Part shown: one piece after another, positions 25,509-32,857 of the stretch
How positions within the stretch are numbered: position 1 is the first letter of the stretch
Layout: the number at the start of each line of letters is the position of its first letter
DNA from: an uncultured Bacteroidota bacterium
GTDB taxonomy: Bacteria > Bacteroidota > Bacteroidia > Chitinophagales > Chitinophagaceae
Assembly (NCBI GenBank): GCA_903819975.1
Contig: CAIJFI010000012.1
Location: 1 to 32,978 of the forward strand
DNA length: 32,978 nucleotides
Direction: 5' to 3'
Position numbers and translations under genes: made by a program
Notes under the pieces: generated by a model
What the model saw: only the letters and a program-made list of their open reading frames with translations
Database searches by the model: none
What the model was told of the DNA's origin: nothing

Positions 25509-26774
25509 ATGACATTGCAGGTTAAACAAGTGGCAGAAAGATTTATGCGTTATGTGCAAATAGACACGCAAAGCGATCCCAATAGTGCAACATTTCCATC
25601 TACCGAAAAACAAAAGAATTTGTCTGAGATGTTGGTGAAAGAATTGCAGGCAATGGGAGTTGAGGACGCGCTTTTAGATGAACACGGATATGTAATGGCT
25701 ACGCTGCCTTCAACTATTCCTGCAGATATTGTTAGCTCGAGTAATGGAAATATTCCGGTGATTTGTTTCTGCGCACATGTAGACACGGCGCCAGATTGTA
25801 GCGGTACCAATGTGAAGCCTATTTTACATGAAAATTATAATGGCGCTCCAATTGTATTGCCAGATGATGTAACACAAATAATTACAACCGAAAAATACCC
25901 ATATTTAAAAGCGTTTATTGGTGGTGATATTATTACTGCCTCAGGTAAAACCTTATTAGGCGCCGACGATAAAGCAGGTGTTACAATTATTATGGAGATG
26001 GCTAAATTTTTAATGGAAAATAAATTCATTCAACATGGCCCGGTTAAAATTTTATTTACACCCGACGAGGAAGTGGGCAGAGGAACAGATTATTTGAATT
26101 TGAAAAAATTGGGTGCTGATTATGGCTACACTTTAGATGGCGGCGAATTAGGAAGTTTTGAAATGGAAACATTTAGTGCCGATTATTTAGTATTAAATAT
26201 AGAAGGCGTTATTGCGCATCCAGGTGCTGCTAAAGGTGTGATGCAAAATGCAATTAAGGTGGCGGGAGCTATTTTGGCGGCGCTTCCAAATACCGAATGG
26301 TGTCCAGAGCATACGGAAGAGAGGGCGGGGTTTATACATCCCAATCATATTGAAGGGGGTGCCGAAAAAGCGAGAATTGAATTTTTAGTGCGTGATTTTG
26401 AGACACCTAAGTTAAAAGAACACGCACAAAGATTATTAACAATTGCTCAAAGTGTAATTGCTGCCAATTTGGATTTTTCAAATGTGAAACTTACCATGGA
26501 GGTTACTGAGCAATATCGAAATATGCGTGAGGTAATCGATCAGCATCCTGTTATTGTAGAACGCGCACTGAATGCCTATAAAAAAGCAGGAGTTGATCCA
26601 ATTGTAAGTCCAATACGAGGAGGGACAGACGGTAGTAGAATGAGTTTTATGGGCCTTCCGACGCCTAATATATTTACAGGCATGCAAGCGATACATAGCA
26701 AGCACGAATGGATAGGTGTTAGAGATATGATAAAGGCGGTAGAAGTATTGGTGAATTTGGTGGAAATAATTTAA
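25509..26774 (+). CDS. pepT: Peptidase T (tripeptide aminopeptidase)
   Basis: A zinc-dependent M20B aminopeptidase that releases the N-terminal residue of tripeptides in the cytosol. The 421-aa length is close to the usual 410. Di-zinc ligands and catalytic residues are in place: His90 and Asp92 (AHVDTAPD), Asp153 (GADDKAG), Glu187 base and Glu188 (TPDEEVG), Asp210 (TLDGGELG), and a C-terminal His in IHSKHEW. HPGAAKGVM and IRGGTDGSRMS match the dimerisation/lid and substrate-binding blocks. It is followed by exbB after 23 nt, which may or may not be cotranscribed. A TACCTTCA box at 25468-25475 is a weak promoter candidate. Confidence 0.96.
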   Translation: MTLQVKQVAERFMRYVQIDTQSDPNSATFPSTEKQKNLSEMLVKELQAMGVEDALLDEHGYVMATLPSTIPADIVSSSNGNIPVICFCAHVDTAPDCSGTNVKPILHENYNGAPIVLPDDVTQIITTEKYPYLKAFIGGDIITASGKTLLGADDKAGVTIIMEMAKFLMENKFIQHGPVKILFTPDEEVGRGTDYLNLKKLGADYGYTLDGGELGSFEMETFSADYLVLNIEGVIAHPGAAKGVMQNAIKVAGAILAALPNTEWCPEHTEERAGFIHPNHIEGGAEKARIEFLVRDFETPKLKEHAQRLLTIAQSVIAANLDFSNVKLTMEVTEQYRNMREVIDQHPVIVERALNAYKKAGVDPIVSPIRGGTDGSRMSFMGLPTPNIFTGMQAIHSKHEWIGVRDMIKAVEVLVNLVEII

Positions 26775-26797
26775 CTTTAAAAAATAAATTATACAAT

Positions 26798-27448
26798 ATG
26801 TTGTTTTTGTTAGATGTCGCAGAGAATAAAATTTCACTTTTAAGCCTTTTGCAAAAAGGGGGTTGGATAATGTATCCTTTGTATACATTATTAGTGATTG
26901 CAATTTTTGTTTTCATCGAAAGAATGTTAGCTATCAAAAAGGCAGGCACGATAGATCCAAAATTCATGTTAATTATAAAGGATCATTTATTATCTGGCAA
27001 TGTAAGTGCCGCTAAAAGTTTAGCAAAAAACACGGACAATCCTGTTGCTAAAATGATTGAAAAGGGAGTGATGAGAATTGGGAAACCATTGGATGCGATT
27101 GAAAAAAGTATGGAGAATGTGGGTCGATTAGAAATGTATTCTATGGAGCGTAATTTAAATATTTTATCCTTGGTAGCTGGTATCGCACCCATGTTTGGTT
27201 TTTTGGGTACTATTGTAGGTATGGTTCAATTATTTTATGGTATTGCATCTACAGGAGAATATACTTTAAATACAATTGCTGGAGGTATCTATACAAAAAT
27301 GATCACATCCGCAACAGGTTTAATTATCGGATTGATTGCTTATGTTGGTCATAATTATTTATCTACACAAATAGATAAGACAGCTAATAAAATGGAAACA
27401 GCAAGCGCCGACTTCTTAGATATTTTACAAGAAACAACGCATTCATAA
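26798..27448 (+). CDS. exbB: MotA/TolQ/ExbB-family proton channel subunit
   Basis: Inner-membrane subunit of an ExbB-ExbD (or TolQR) complex that uses proton-motive force to energise TonB or Tol functions. The 216-aa protein has three membrane segments: about 22-44 (GWIMYPLYTLLVIAIFVF), 121-147 (with GIAPMFGFLGTIVGM, the conserved pore motif) and 163-185. A cytoplasmic domain lies between the first two. The exbD gene follows after 9 nt. No tonB, second exbD or tol-pal genes are in the window, so which system it energises is undecided. Confidence 0.92.
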   Translation: MLFLLDVAENKISLLSLLQKGGWIMYPLYTLLVIAIFVFIERMLAIKKAGTIDPKFMLIIKDHLLSGNVSAAKSLAKNTDNPVAKMIEKGVMRIGKPLDAIEKSMENVGRLEMYSMERNLNILSLVAGIAPMFGFLGTIVGMVQLFYGIASTGEYTLNTIAGGIYTKMITSATGLIIGLIAYVGHNYLSTQIDKTANKMETASADFLDILQETTHS

Positions 27449-27457
27449 TTTAGCAAA

Positions 27458-27856
27458 ATGAATTTAAGAAAGCGATTAAGAGATCAGCCCGAAGTACATA
27501 CCGGTGCATTGAATGATATACTATTTATTCTATTGCTATTCTTTTTAATAGTATCTACTTTAGCCAATCCAAATGTTATAAAAGTTTCAAATCCTAAGTC
27601 AGAAAGTGACACTAAAGCAAAGCAAACTGTAGTAGTTACAATCGACAAGGATCAGCATATTTTTATTGGATCAAGTCCTGTATTAATTGATTCTTTACCG
27701 GGGCAATTAAAAACATTTCTGGATAAAGAAACGGATAAGCCTTCTGTTGTAATTAATGGAGACAGTGTAGCTAAATTAGGCGTTACTATTCAGGTAATGC
27801 AAATAGTAAAAAAACTTGGTGCAACGCCGGTTATTGCGGTGGATCCTTCGCACTAA
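27458..27856 (+). CDS. exbD: ExbD/TolR-family energy-transducing protein
   Basis: Partner of the ExbB-like channel, 132 aa. A short cytoplasmic N-terminus precedes one membrane helix (about 18-36, LNDILFILLLFFLIVSTLA). This helix contains the essential proton-carrying aspartate, Asp20. The periplasmic domain (about 50-130) has the ExbD/TolR pattern VVVTIDKDQHIFIG and ATPVIAVDPS. It forms a two-gene unit with exbB and ends 11 nt from the convergent prmC stop, with no terminator visible between. Confidence 0.92.
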   Translation: MNLRKRLRDQPEVHTGALNDILFILLLFFLIVSTLANPNVIKVSNPKSESDTKAKQTVVVTIDKDQHIFIGSSPVLIDSLPGQLKTFLDKETDKPSVVINGDSVAKLGVTIQVMQIVKKLGATPVIAVDPSH

Positions 27857-27867
27857 CTCAATAAACA

Positions 27868-28719
27868 TTAGTGTTTTAAACTTGCTCTAAGCATTCTATC
27901 TTTCCCAAACATGTCTTGACGTAATTCTGCATGATAACCCATTTCATCAAATAAGGCTAATAATGCCCTACCTTGATCGTAATGCATTTCAAAAAAAAGT
28001 TGACCTTTTGGACTTAAGTATTGTTTTCCTAGTCTTGCAATGGTTCTATAAAAAACTAGTGGGTCCTCGTTGGTTACAAATAATGCAATATTGGGCTCAA
28101 AGTTTTTTACTTGCACCTGCATATTTACATTTTCTTTAAAAGGGATATAAGGAGGGTTGCTCACTATAATATCAAATTGATTGGGTAGATAAGTAGTGTC
28201 TAGTATGTCTTCCTGCATCCAGCTAATATCTGCTTTTAAGGCTTCTGCATTTAGCTTTGCAACATTTAATGCTTCATCACTTATGTCAAGTCCAGCAATC
28301 ATGCAATTGGGCAATGCTAGTTTTAATGCAATTGGAATACAGCCAGAACCAGTTCCAATGTCAAGAATTTGTAAAGGCTTGTCTATAATGTTTGCGTATT
28401 CAATTATCCAGTCTACCAACTCTTCGGTTTCTGGTCTTGGAATTAATACATTTTCATTAACAGTATAATTATTGCCCATAAACCAAGCCTTGCCAGTGAT
28501 ATACTGAATTGGCTTCCCTAGTTTAAGTTCTTTAATTGCAGCTTGTAATTGTGCTTGTATATTTTTATCTAGTGATTCGTCTTTGTGTAATACTTGTTGT
28601 ATTTGATTCCATCCAGTAACATGTTGTATAAGTATGGATAACAAACTATTCAGTTCGATATTTTCATATGCTCCAGATAGTTCTTGTTTGAATTGCTGCT
28701 TGAATGCTTGTAAACTCAT
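27868..28719 (-). CDS. prmC: Release-factor glutamine methyltransferase PrmC (HemK)
   Basis: N5-methylates the GGQ glutamine of peptide-chain release factors. It is 283 aa. The N-terminal helical RF-binding domain is about 1-85. PRPETEELVDW (94-104) is the linker/hairpin motif and ILDIGTGSGCIPIAL (118-132) binds SAM. Asn188-Pro-Pro-Tyr (SNPPYIPF) is the amide-substrate motif. QLFFEM and FGKDRMLRA near the C-terminus also match PrmC. The gene is convergent with exbD and divergent from the YigZ-family gene. It is separate from prfA, which is not in the window. Confidence 0.95.
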   Translation of the reverse strand: MSLQAFKQQFKQELSGAYENIELNSLLSILIQHVTGWNQIQQVLHKDESLDKNIQAQLQAAIKELKLGKPIQYITGKAWFMGNNYTVNENVLIPRPETEELVDWIIEYANIIDKPLQILDIGTGSGCIPIALKLALPNCMIAGLDISDEALNVAKLNAEALKADISWMQEDILDTTYLPNQFDIIVSNPPYIPFKENVNMQVQVKNFEPNIALFVTNEDPLVFYRTIARLGKQYLSPKGQLFFEMHYDQGRALLALFDEMGYHAELRQDMFGKDRMLRASLKH

Positions 28720-28723
28720 ACTG

Positions 28724-28731
28724 CAATGTTA
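28724..28731 (-). promoter_or_regulatory. prmC: Candidate -7 element of prmC
   Basis: TAACATTG on the minus strand, one base off TAnnTTTG, 4 nt upstream of the prmC ATG. Confidence 0.35.
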
Positions 28732-28753
28732 CAAATGAATGACCATTATGCGT

Positions 28754-28761
28754 TAGCTTTG
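28754..28761 (+). promoter_or_regulatory. -7 promoter element of the YigZ-family gene
   Basis: TAGCTTTG is a perfect TAnnTTTG 27 nt upstream of the ATG at 28789. It makes the earlier in-frame ATGs at 28726 and 28735 unlikely starts. Confidence 0.48.
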
Positions 28762-28788
28762 CGGAGTTATTATTTAGCATTATTACAA

Positions 28789-29400
28789 ATGGACCCTTTT
28801 TTTTATAATACCATCCAACAGCCTGCTGTGGCCGAGTTTAAAGACAGGGGCAGTAAGTTTTTGGCTTATAGTTTTCCGGTATTAACTATTGATGCCTGTA
28901 AGAAGCAATTGGCGCAATTAAAAAAAGAACATCCTAAAGCAGTGCATCATTGTTTGGCTTATAGAATAGGAGTAGACGGATCTACATTTAGAGTTACTGA
29001 CGACGGAGAGCCTTCGGGTTCGGCAGGAAGACCAATTTTAGGTCAAATAGATAGCAAGCAACTAACCAATGTAATGGTAGTTGTTGTTCGTTATTTTGGA
29101 GGCACTTTATTAGGTGTGCCTGGTTTAATAAATGCGTATAAAACTGCAACATCTCTAGCATTGCAATTGTCACCTATCGTTCAAAAAGCGGTGGAAGTTC
29201 CCTATGAACTTAATTTTGATTATCATCAAATGAATGAGGTAATGATGATTGTGAAGCAATATAATTGCTCGGTGGTGGAACAAGCTGTTCAGTTATTTGT
29301 AGCATTAAAAATTGGAATTCCAAAACATCGTTTGGAAGAAGTAATTAATAAAATCGCAGATCTTCAGGGAGTTACTTACAAGACTGCGGTGCAATTGTAA
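28789..29400 (+). CDS. yigZ: YigZ/IMPACT family protein
   Basis: A 203-aa member of the UPF0029/IMPACT family. Residues 1-120 form the N-terminal domain: VAEFKDRGSKFLAYSFPV, then HHCLAYRIG, DDGEPSGSAGRPIL (87-100 region) and the VVVVRYFGGTLLGVPGL block. A DUF1949-like ferredoxin domain covers the last 65 residues. The eukaryotic relative IMPACT modulates GCN2; the bacterial role is not well defined (a translation-related or nucleic-acid-binding role has been proposed). I chose the ATG at 28789 because homologues start about ten residues before the EFKDRGSKF block and because a promoter box lies inside the longer reading. It is divergent from prmC. Confidence 0.9.
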   Translation: MDPFFYNTIQQPAVAEFKDRGSKFLAYSFPVLTIDACKKQLAQLKKEHPKAVHHCLAYRIGVDGSTFRVTDDGEPSGSAGRPILGQIDSKQLTNVMVVVVRYFGGTLLGVPGLINAYKTATSLALQLSPIVQKAVEVPYELNFDYHQMNEVMMIVKQYNCSVVEQAVQLFVALKIGIPKHRLEEVINKIADLQGVTYKTAVQL

Positions 29401-29428
29401 GTAGTCCGTTTAATTTATATTGAATTAA

Positions 29429-30274
29429 TTAATACTTATAAAACCCTTCACCCGATTTTACGCCTAGTTTTCCGGCATTTACCATTTCAACTAATAATGG
29501 GCAGGGCGCATATTTTTCGTTTTTAAAACCTTCATGCATAATATCTAAAATATTTTTGCATACATCAAGCCCAATATAGTCTGCTAATTGCAATGGGCCC
29601 ATTGGATGCGCCATTCCTAACTTCATAATTTGATCAATTGTATTTGCATCGCTGATGCCTTCAGAAAAAGCGTGTATCGCTTCATTAATCATTGGCATCA
29701 AAATACGATTCGCTATAAAGCCAGGAGCGTCTTTTACAACACAGGGTATTTTATGAATAGTCTTTGTAAGTTCAACAATAGTAGAAGATGTTTCTGGATC
29801 CGTTTTTTCGCCATTAATGATTTCAACTAATTTCATTACAGGCACAGGGTTCATAAAGTGCATGCCTATCACCTTGCCTGGTCTATTTGTTACGTTTGCT
29901 AATTGTGCAATTGAAATGGAAGAAGTGTTTGTCGCCAATATGCAAGCTGGCTTTGCATATTGATCCATTTGCTTAAAAATGCTTTTTTTAATTTCACTAT
30001 TCTCTGTTGCAGCTTCTACTACTAAATCAACTGCTGTAACCCCTAATTCAATAGAAGTGAAATTCGCAATTCTACTTAGTGTATTGGACTTGTCTTCTTC
30101 AGTTATAAGGCCTTTATTTATTTGTCTATCTAAATTCTTTTCAATGGTTGCGACTGCTTTTTCTAAAGCTGCTTTCTGCGAATCAATCAAATGAACTTGA
30201 AAACCATATTGTGCAAACACATGTGCGATACCATTCCCCATAGTGCCGGCCCCGATCACTGCTATTCTTTTCAT
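29429..30274 (-). CDS. 3-hydroxybutyryl-CoA dehydrogenase
   Basis: NAD(P)-dependent interconversion of 3-hydroxyacyl-CoA and acetoacetyl-CoA-type substrates. The 281-aa protein has the short monofunctional form, like Hbd/PaaH. The N-terminal Rossmann fold has GAGTMGNG (8-15). Catalytic residues line up: Ser118 (TNTSS), His139 in GMHFMNPVPVMKLVE, Glu151 and Asn189 (PGFIANR). The C-terminal helical domain has GMAHPMGPLQLADYIGLD and ends KSGEGFYKY, as in the family. No thiolase or crotonase is adjacent, so beta-oxidation versus butyrate/PHB or aromatic degradation cannot be decided from context. Confidence 0.95.
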   Translation of the reverse strand: MKRIAVIGAGTMGNGIAHVFAQYGFQVHLIDSQKAALEKAVATIEKNLDRQINKGLITEEDKSNTLSRIANFTSIELGVTAVDLVVEAATENSEIKKSIFKQMDQYAKPACILATNTSSISIAQLANVTNRPGKVIGMHFMNPVPVMKLVEIINGEKTDPETSSTIVELTKTIHKIPCVVKDAPGFIANRILMPMINEAIHAFSEGISDANTIDQIMKLGMAHPMGPLQLADYIGLDVCKNILDIMHEGFKNEKYAPCPLLVEMVNAGKLGVKSGEGFYKY

Positions 30275-30303
30275 TTGTGTTGATTTAATATAAATATACT
30301 TGA

Positions 30304-30966
30304 CTAATTTTTTGACTTGTAATCACCTCGCTTCCATGAATTGATAAAGCTTTTCCATGCGGAAGGATTCAAGATATTCATAGGAGGCAATTGTCCTGAA
30401 TAATAATATTTAGATGCTTGGTTTGTTAATGATGCCCCAACAGCTTCTTTTCCGTCACGTGGTAAACTTGCGAGAATAATTCTTTTTTGACTTTCGCTTG
30501 TATTTTTACGTGCAGTCTCATACATGTCGTCATCCACTTTTGCGTTTACGAAATCTCTCTCAAATTGTGCTCTTGTGGGACGAGGCTTTAAAATGGTAGC
30601 AGGTAAAAAATTGGTATCATTTACCATTAGTTGAATCACACTATATTGGTTGCCCTCTAAATTTTTTGGAATTAAAATAGTCCTATCCTTAAAGCCAATG
30701 CATGTAAATGTGATATGTTCACCTTTATTAACTGCAATGGAAAAAACGCCATCATTATTCGTAATGGTCCCACGCCCTTTTTTATTTACAACTACACTAG
30801 CAAAGGGGATTGCTTTTAGGCTATCCGCGGTCATCACCACACCGTATAATTGCACCACAGAGTCGCGATAAATATTGGGGTTAGTTGGGTTAATTTGTTG
30901 CGCATTTGCCTTTTGGCAAAAAAGGCCCATTATGGCAATAAAAATGAATATTGTTGTCTTTTTCAT
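30304..30966 (-). CDS. Exported CarboxypepD_reg-like domain protein, unknown function
   Basis: A 220-aa protein with a signal peptide (1-22, cleavage near ANA|QQ). One carboxypeptidase-regulatory-like beta-sandwich (about 38-118) follows: LYGVVMTADSLKAIPFASV, then GTITNNDGVFSIAV and FTCIGFKDRTI, the usual Bacteroidota pattern. The C-terminal 100 residues are polar and end SWKRGDYKSKN, with no membrane segment or barrel. Such domains usually sit at the N-terminus of SusC-type receptors; here it stands alone. Function is unknown; an envelope structural or adaptor role is possible. It lies 29 nt upstream of the dehydrogenase on the same strand. Confidence 0.82.
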   Translation of the reverse strand: MKKTTIFIFIAIMGLFCQKANAQQINPTNPNIYRDSVVQLYGVVMTADSLKAIPFASVVVNKKGRGTITNNDGVFSIAVNKGEHITFTCIGFKDRTILIPKNLEGNQYSVIQLMVNDTNFLPATILKPRPTRAQFERDFVNAKVDDDMYETARKNTSESQKRIILASLPRDGKEAVGASLTNQASKYYYSGQLPPMNILNPSAWKSFINSWKRGDYKSKN

Positions 30967-30973
30967 GTACTTG

Positions 30974-30981
30974 CAAAATTA
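30974..30981 (-). promoter_or_regulatory. -7 promoter element of the CarboxypepD_reg-like gene
   Basis: TAATTTTG on the minus strand is a perfect TAnnTTTG, 7 nt upstream of the ATG at 30966. Confidence 0.5.
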
Positions 30982-31025
30982 AGTCAGAAGCTTGAAATTT
31001 TTGCTAAAATAAGCCCTGCATCAAT

Positions 31026-31033
31026 TAACTTTG
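31026..31033 (+). promoter_or_regulatory. -7 promoter element of mrp
   Basis: TAACTTTG, a perfect TAnnTTTG, 35 nt before the mrp ATG at 31069. It rules out the much longer in-frame reading from 30850, which would overlap the divergent gene. Confidence 0.55.
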
Positions 31034-31068
31034 CTCGTGTTTTTAACTTTTTAACAAAAACTTCCAAA

Positions 31069-32163
31069 ATGACAGAAGCAGAAGTACTAAAAGCGCTAAG
31101 TAATGTGCAAGAACCCGATTTGGGAAAGGACTTAGTGACTTTAAATATGATACAGGATTTAAAGATTGATGGCAACAATGTAGGTTTTACAATTGTGCTT
31201 ACAACGCCTGCATGTCCAATGAAGGATATGATGAAAAATGCATGCGAAAATGCAATAAAATTATTGGTCAATAAGGAAGCGATTATTACAGTTGGCTTTA
31301 CTTCAAATACAAGTACTACTCGTAAAGTAGACGATACCATTTTATCTAAAGTAAAAAATATTATTGCAGTAGTGAGTGGTAAGGGAGGTGTAGGTAAAAG
31401 TACTATTTCTGCAAACCTTGCATTGGCATTGGCCGAAGGTGGAGCTAAAGTGGGATTGATGGATGCGGATATTTATGGACCAAGTGTGCCAATTATGTTT
31501 GGTGTAAGAGGTCAAAGACCATTAATGAAAGATGCAAATGGGGAAGGCATCATTTTACCTATTGACAAATATGGCATTCGTTTAATGAGTATTGGCTTAT
31601 TGGTAGATGAAAAAGATGCAGTGGTTTGGAGAGGTCCAATGGCAAGTAGCGCAATACGTCAATTTATTACAGATGTTGATTGGGGTGAGTTAGATTACTT
31701 AGTAATTGATATGCCTCCTGGAACTGGTGATATTCATTTGACTATTATGCAAACAGTTCCTGTAACAGGGGTAGTAATTGTAACCACGCCTCAAACCGTT
31801 GCATTAGCGGATGCTAAAAAAGCAATTGCAATGTTTGGACAAGCAAATGTAAAAGTGCCAGTTATTGGTTTAATCGAAAATATGGCTTATTTCACGCCAG
31901 CAGAATTGCCAGATAATAAATATTACTTATTTGGAAAAGATGGTGGACGTAATTTAGCTGAGGAATACGATTTGCCTTTCTTGGGTCAAGTACCATTAGT
32001 ACAGTCTATTCGCGAGGGTGGTGATGCGGGTGTTCCTGCTATGGTTGGTGAAGATGAGATTTCAAAGAATGCTTTAAGGGCAGTGGTGTCACAAGCAGTT
32101 CGTCAAATTGCAATTCGCAATGCGAATCTTCCAAAAACACAAACTATCACTGTAGCACAATAG
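31069..32163 (+). CDS. mrp: Mrp/ApbC-family Fe-S cluster carrier ATPase
   Basis: A P-loop ATPase that carries or assembles Fe-S clusters for apo-proteins. The 364-aa protein has an N-terminal MIP18/DUF59 domain (1-80, TTPACPMKD with Cys49). The ATPase domain follows: deviant Walker A VVSGKGGVGKST (101-112), DADIYGPSVP and the Walker B-type DMPPGTGD. The CxxC motif that bridges a cluster in E. coli Mrp is absent. The corresponding stretch after ENMAYF is TPAELPDNKYYLFGKDGG, and only two cysteines (49 and 59) occur in the whole protein. As I recall, other Bacteroidota Mrp proteins share this form. The ATG at 31069 fits the start of the DUF59 domain. It is followed after 4 nt by cmk. Confidence 0.94.
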   Translation: MTEAEVLKALSNVQEPDLGKDLVTLNMIQDLKIDGNNVGFTIVLTTPACPMKDMMKNACENAIKLLVNKEAIITVGFTSNTSTTRKVDDTILSKVKNIIAVVSGKGGVGKSTISANLALALAEGGAKVGLMDADIYGPSVPIMFGVRGQRPLMKDANGEGIILPIDKYGIRLMSIGLLVDEKDAVVWRGPMASSAIRQFITDVDWGELDYLVIDMPPGTGDIHLTIMQTVPVTGVVIVTTPQTVALADAKKAIAMFGQANVKVPVIGLIENMAYFTPAELPDNKYYLFGKDGGRNLAEEYDLPFLGQVPLVQSIREGGDAGVPAMVGEDEISKNALRAVVSQAVRQIAIRNANLPKTQTITVAQ

Positions 32164-32167
32164 TTAT

Positions 32168-32857
32168 ATGGCAAATAAAATTATCATTGCAATAGACGGA
32201 TTTTCATCTTGTGGCAAAAGTACTTTGGCAAAAGCATTGGCTGTAAAATTAGAATATGTATTTATTGACACAGGTGCCATGTACCGTGCCATTGCTTTAT
32301 ACTTTTTAAGAAATGGGATTTCATTTGATGACAATGTTGCCATTGAAAATGCTTTGACAAAAATTAAATTGAATTTTCAATATAATACAGCTTCACAAAA
32401 AAGCGACATGTTTTTAAATGGGGAGAATGTAGAACTATTGATACGCGAAATGAAAGTAAGTTCAAAAGTAAGTGAAGTGGCTGCAATTGCTGTTGTCAGG
32501 GACTTTGCAGTGGCGCAACAACAAGCAATGGGTCAAGCAAAAGGAATTGTAATGGACGGTCGTGATATTGGAACAGTAGTTTTTCCTAAGGCAGAGCTTA
32601 AAATTTTTGTAACTGCTCTTCCTGAAATAAGGGCCAATAGAAGGTTGTTAGAATTGCAAGCGACCAATCCCGCTATTACATTGCAAGAGGTTGCCGAAAA
32701 TTTACAACATAGAGATTTAATAGATAGTACAAGGGAACATAGTCCATTAAGACAAGCCGATGACGCATTGGTATTGGATAATAGTAATATTAGTAGAGAA
32801 GCGCAATTTGAAATCGCATTAAACTGGGCTAAGGAAAGAATTGCTTTGGCTAATTAG
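32168..32857 (+). CDS. cmk: Cytidylate kinase
   Basis: Phosphorylates CMP and dCMP with ATP. The 229-aa protein has a normal bacterial CMP kinase length. The P-loop is DGFSSCGKST (10-19). DTGAMYRAIALYFLRNG (34-50) contacts the CMP, VMDGRDIGTVVFP contains the conserved GRDIG, and RRLLELQ with RDLIDSTREHSPL form the lid and NMP-binding region. It starts 4 nt behind mrp, so they are cotranscribed. Its last 8 bp overlap the stop of convergent ispH. Confidence 0.96.
   Translation: MANKIIIAIDGFSSCGKSTLAKALAVKLEYVFIDTGAMYRAIALYFLRNGISFDDNVAIENALTKIKLNFQYNTASQKSDMFLNGENVELLIREMKVSSKVSEVAAIAVVRDFAVAQQQAMGQAKGIVMDGRDIGTVVFPKAELKIFVTALPEIRANRRLLELQATNPAITLQEVAENLQHRDLIDSTREHSPLRQADDALVLDNSNISREAQFEIALNWAKERIALAN

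Noticed and set aside
30850..31068. Long TTG-initiated extension of mrp
   Set aside because: It would overlap the divergent CarboxypepD_reg-like gene and contain the mrp promoter; the DUF59 domain starts at 31069.
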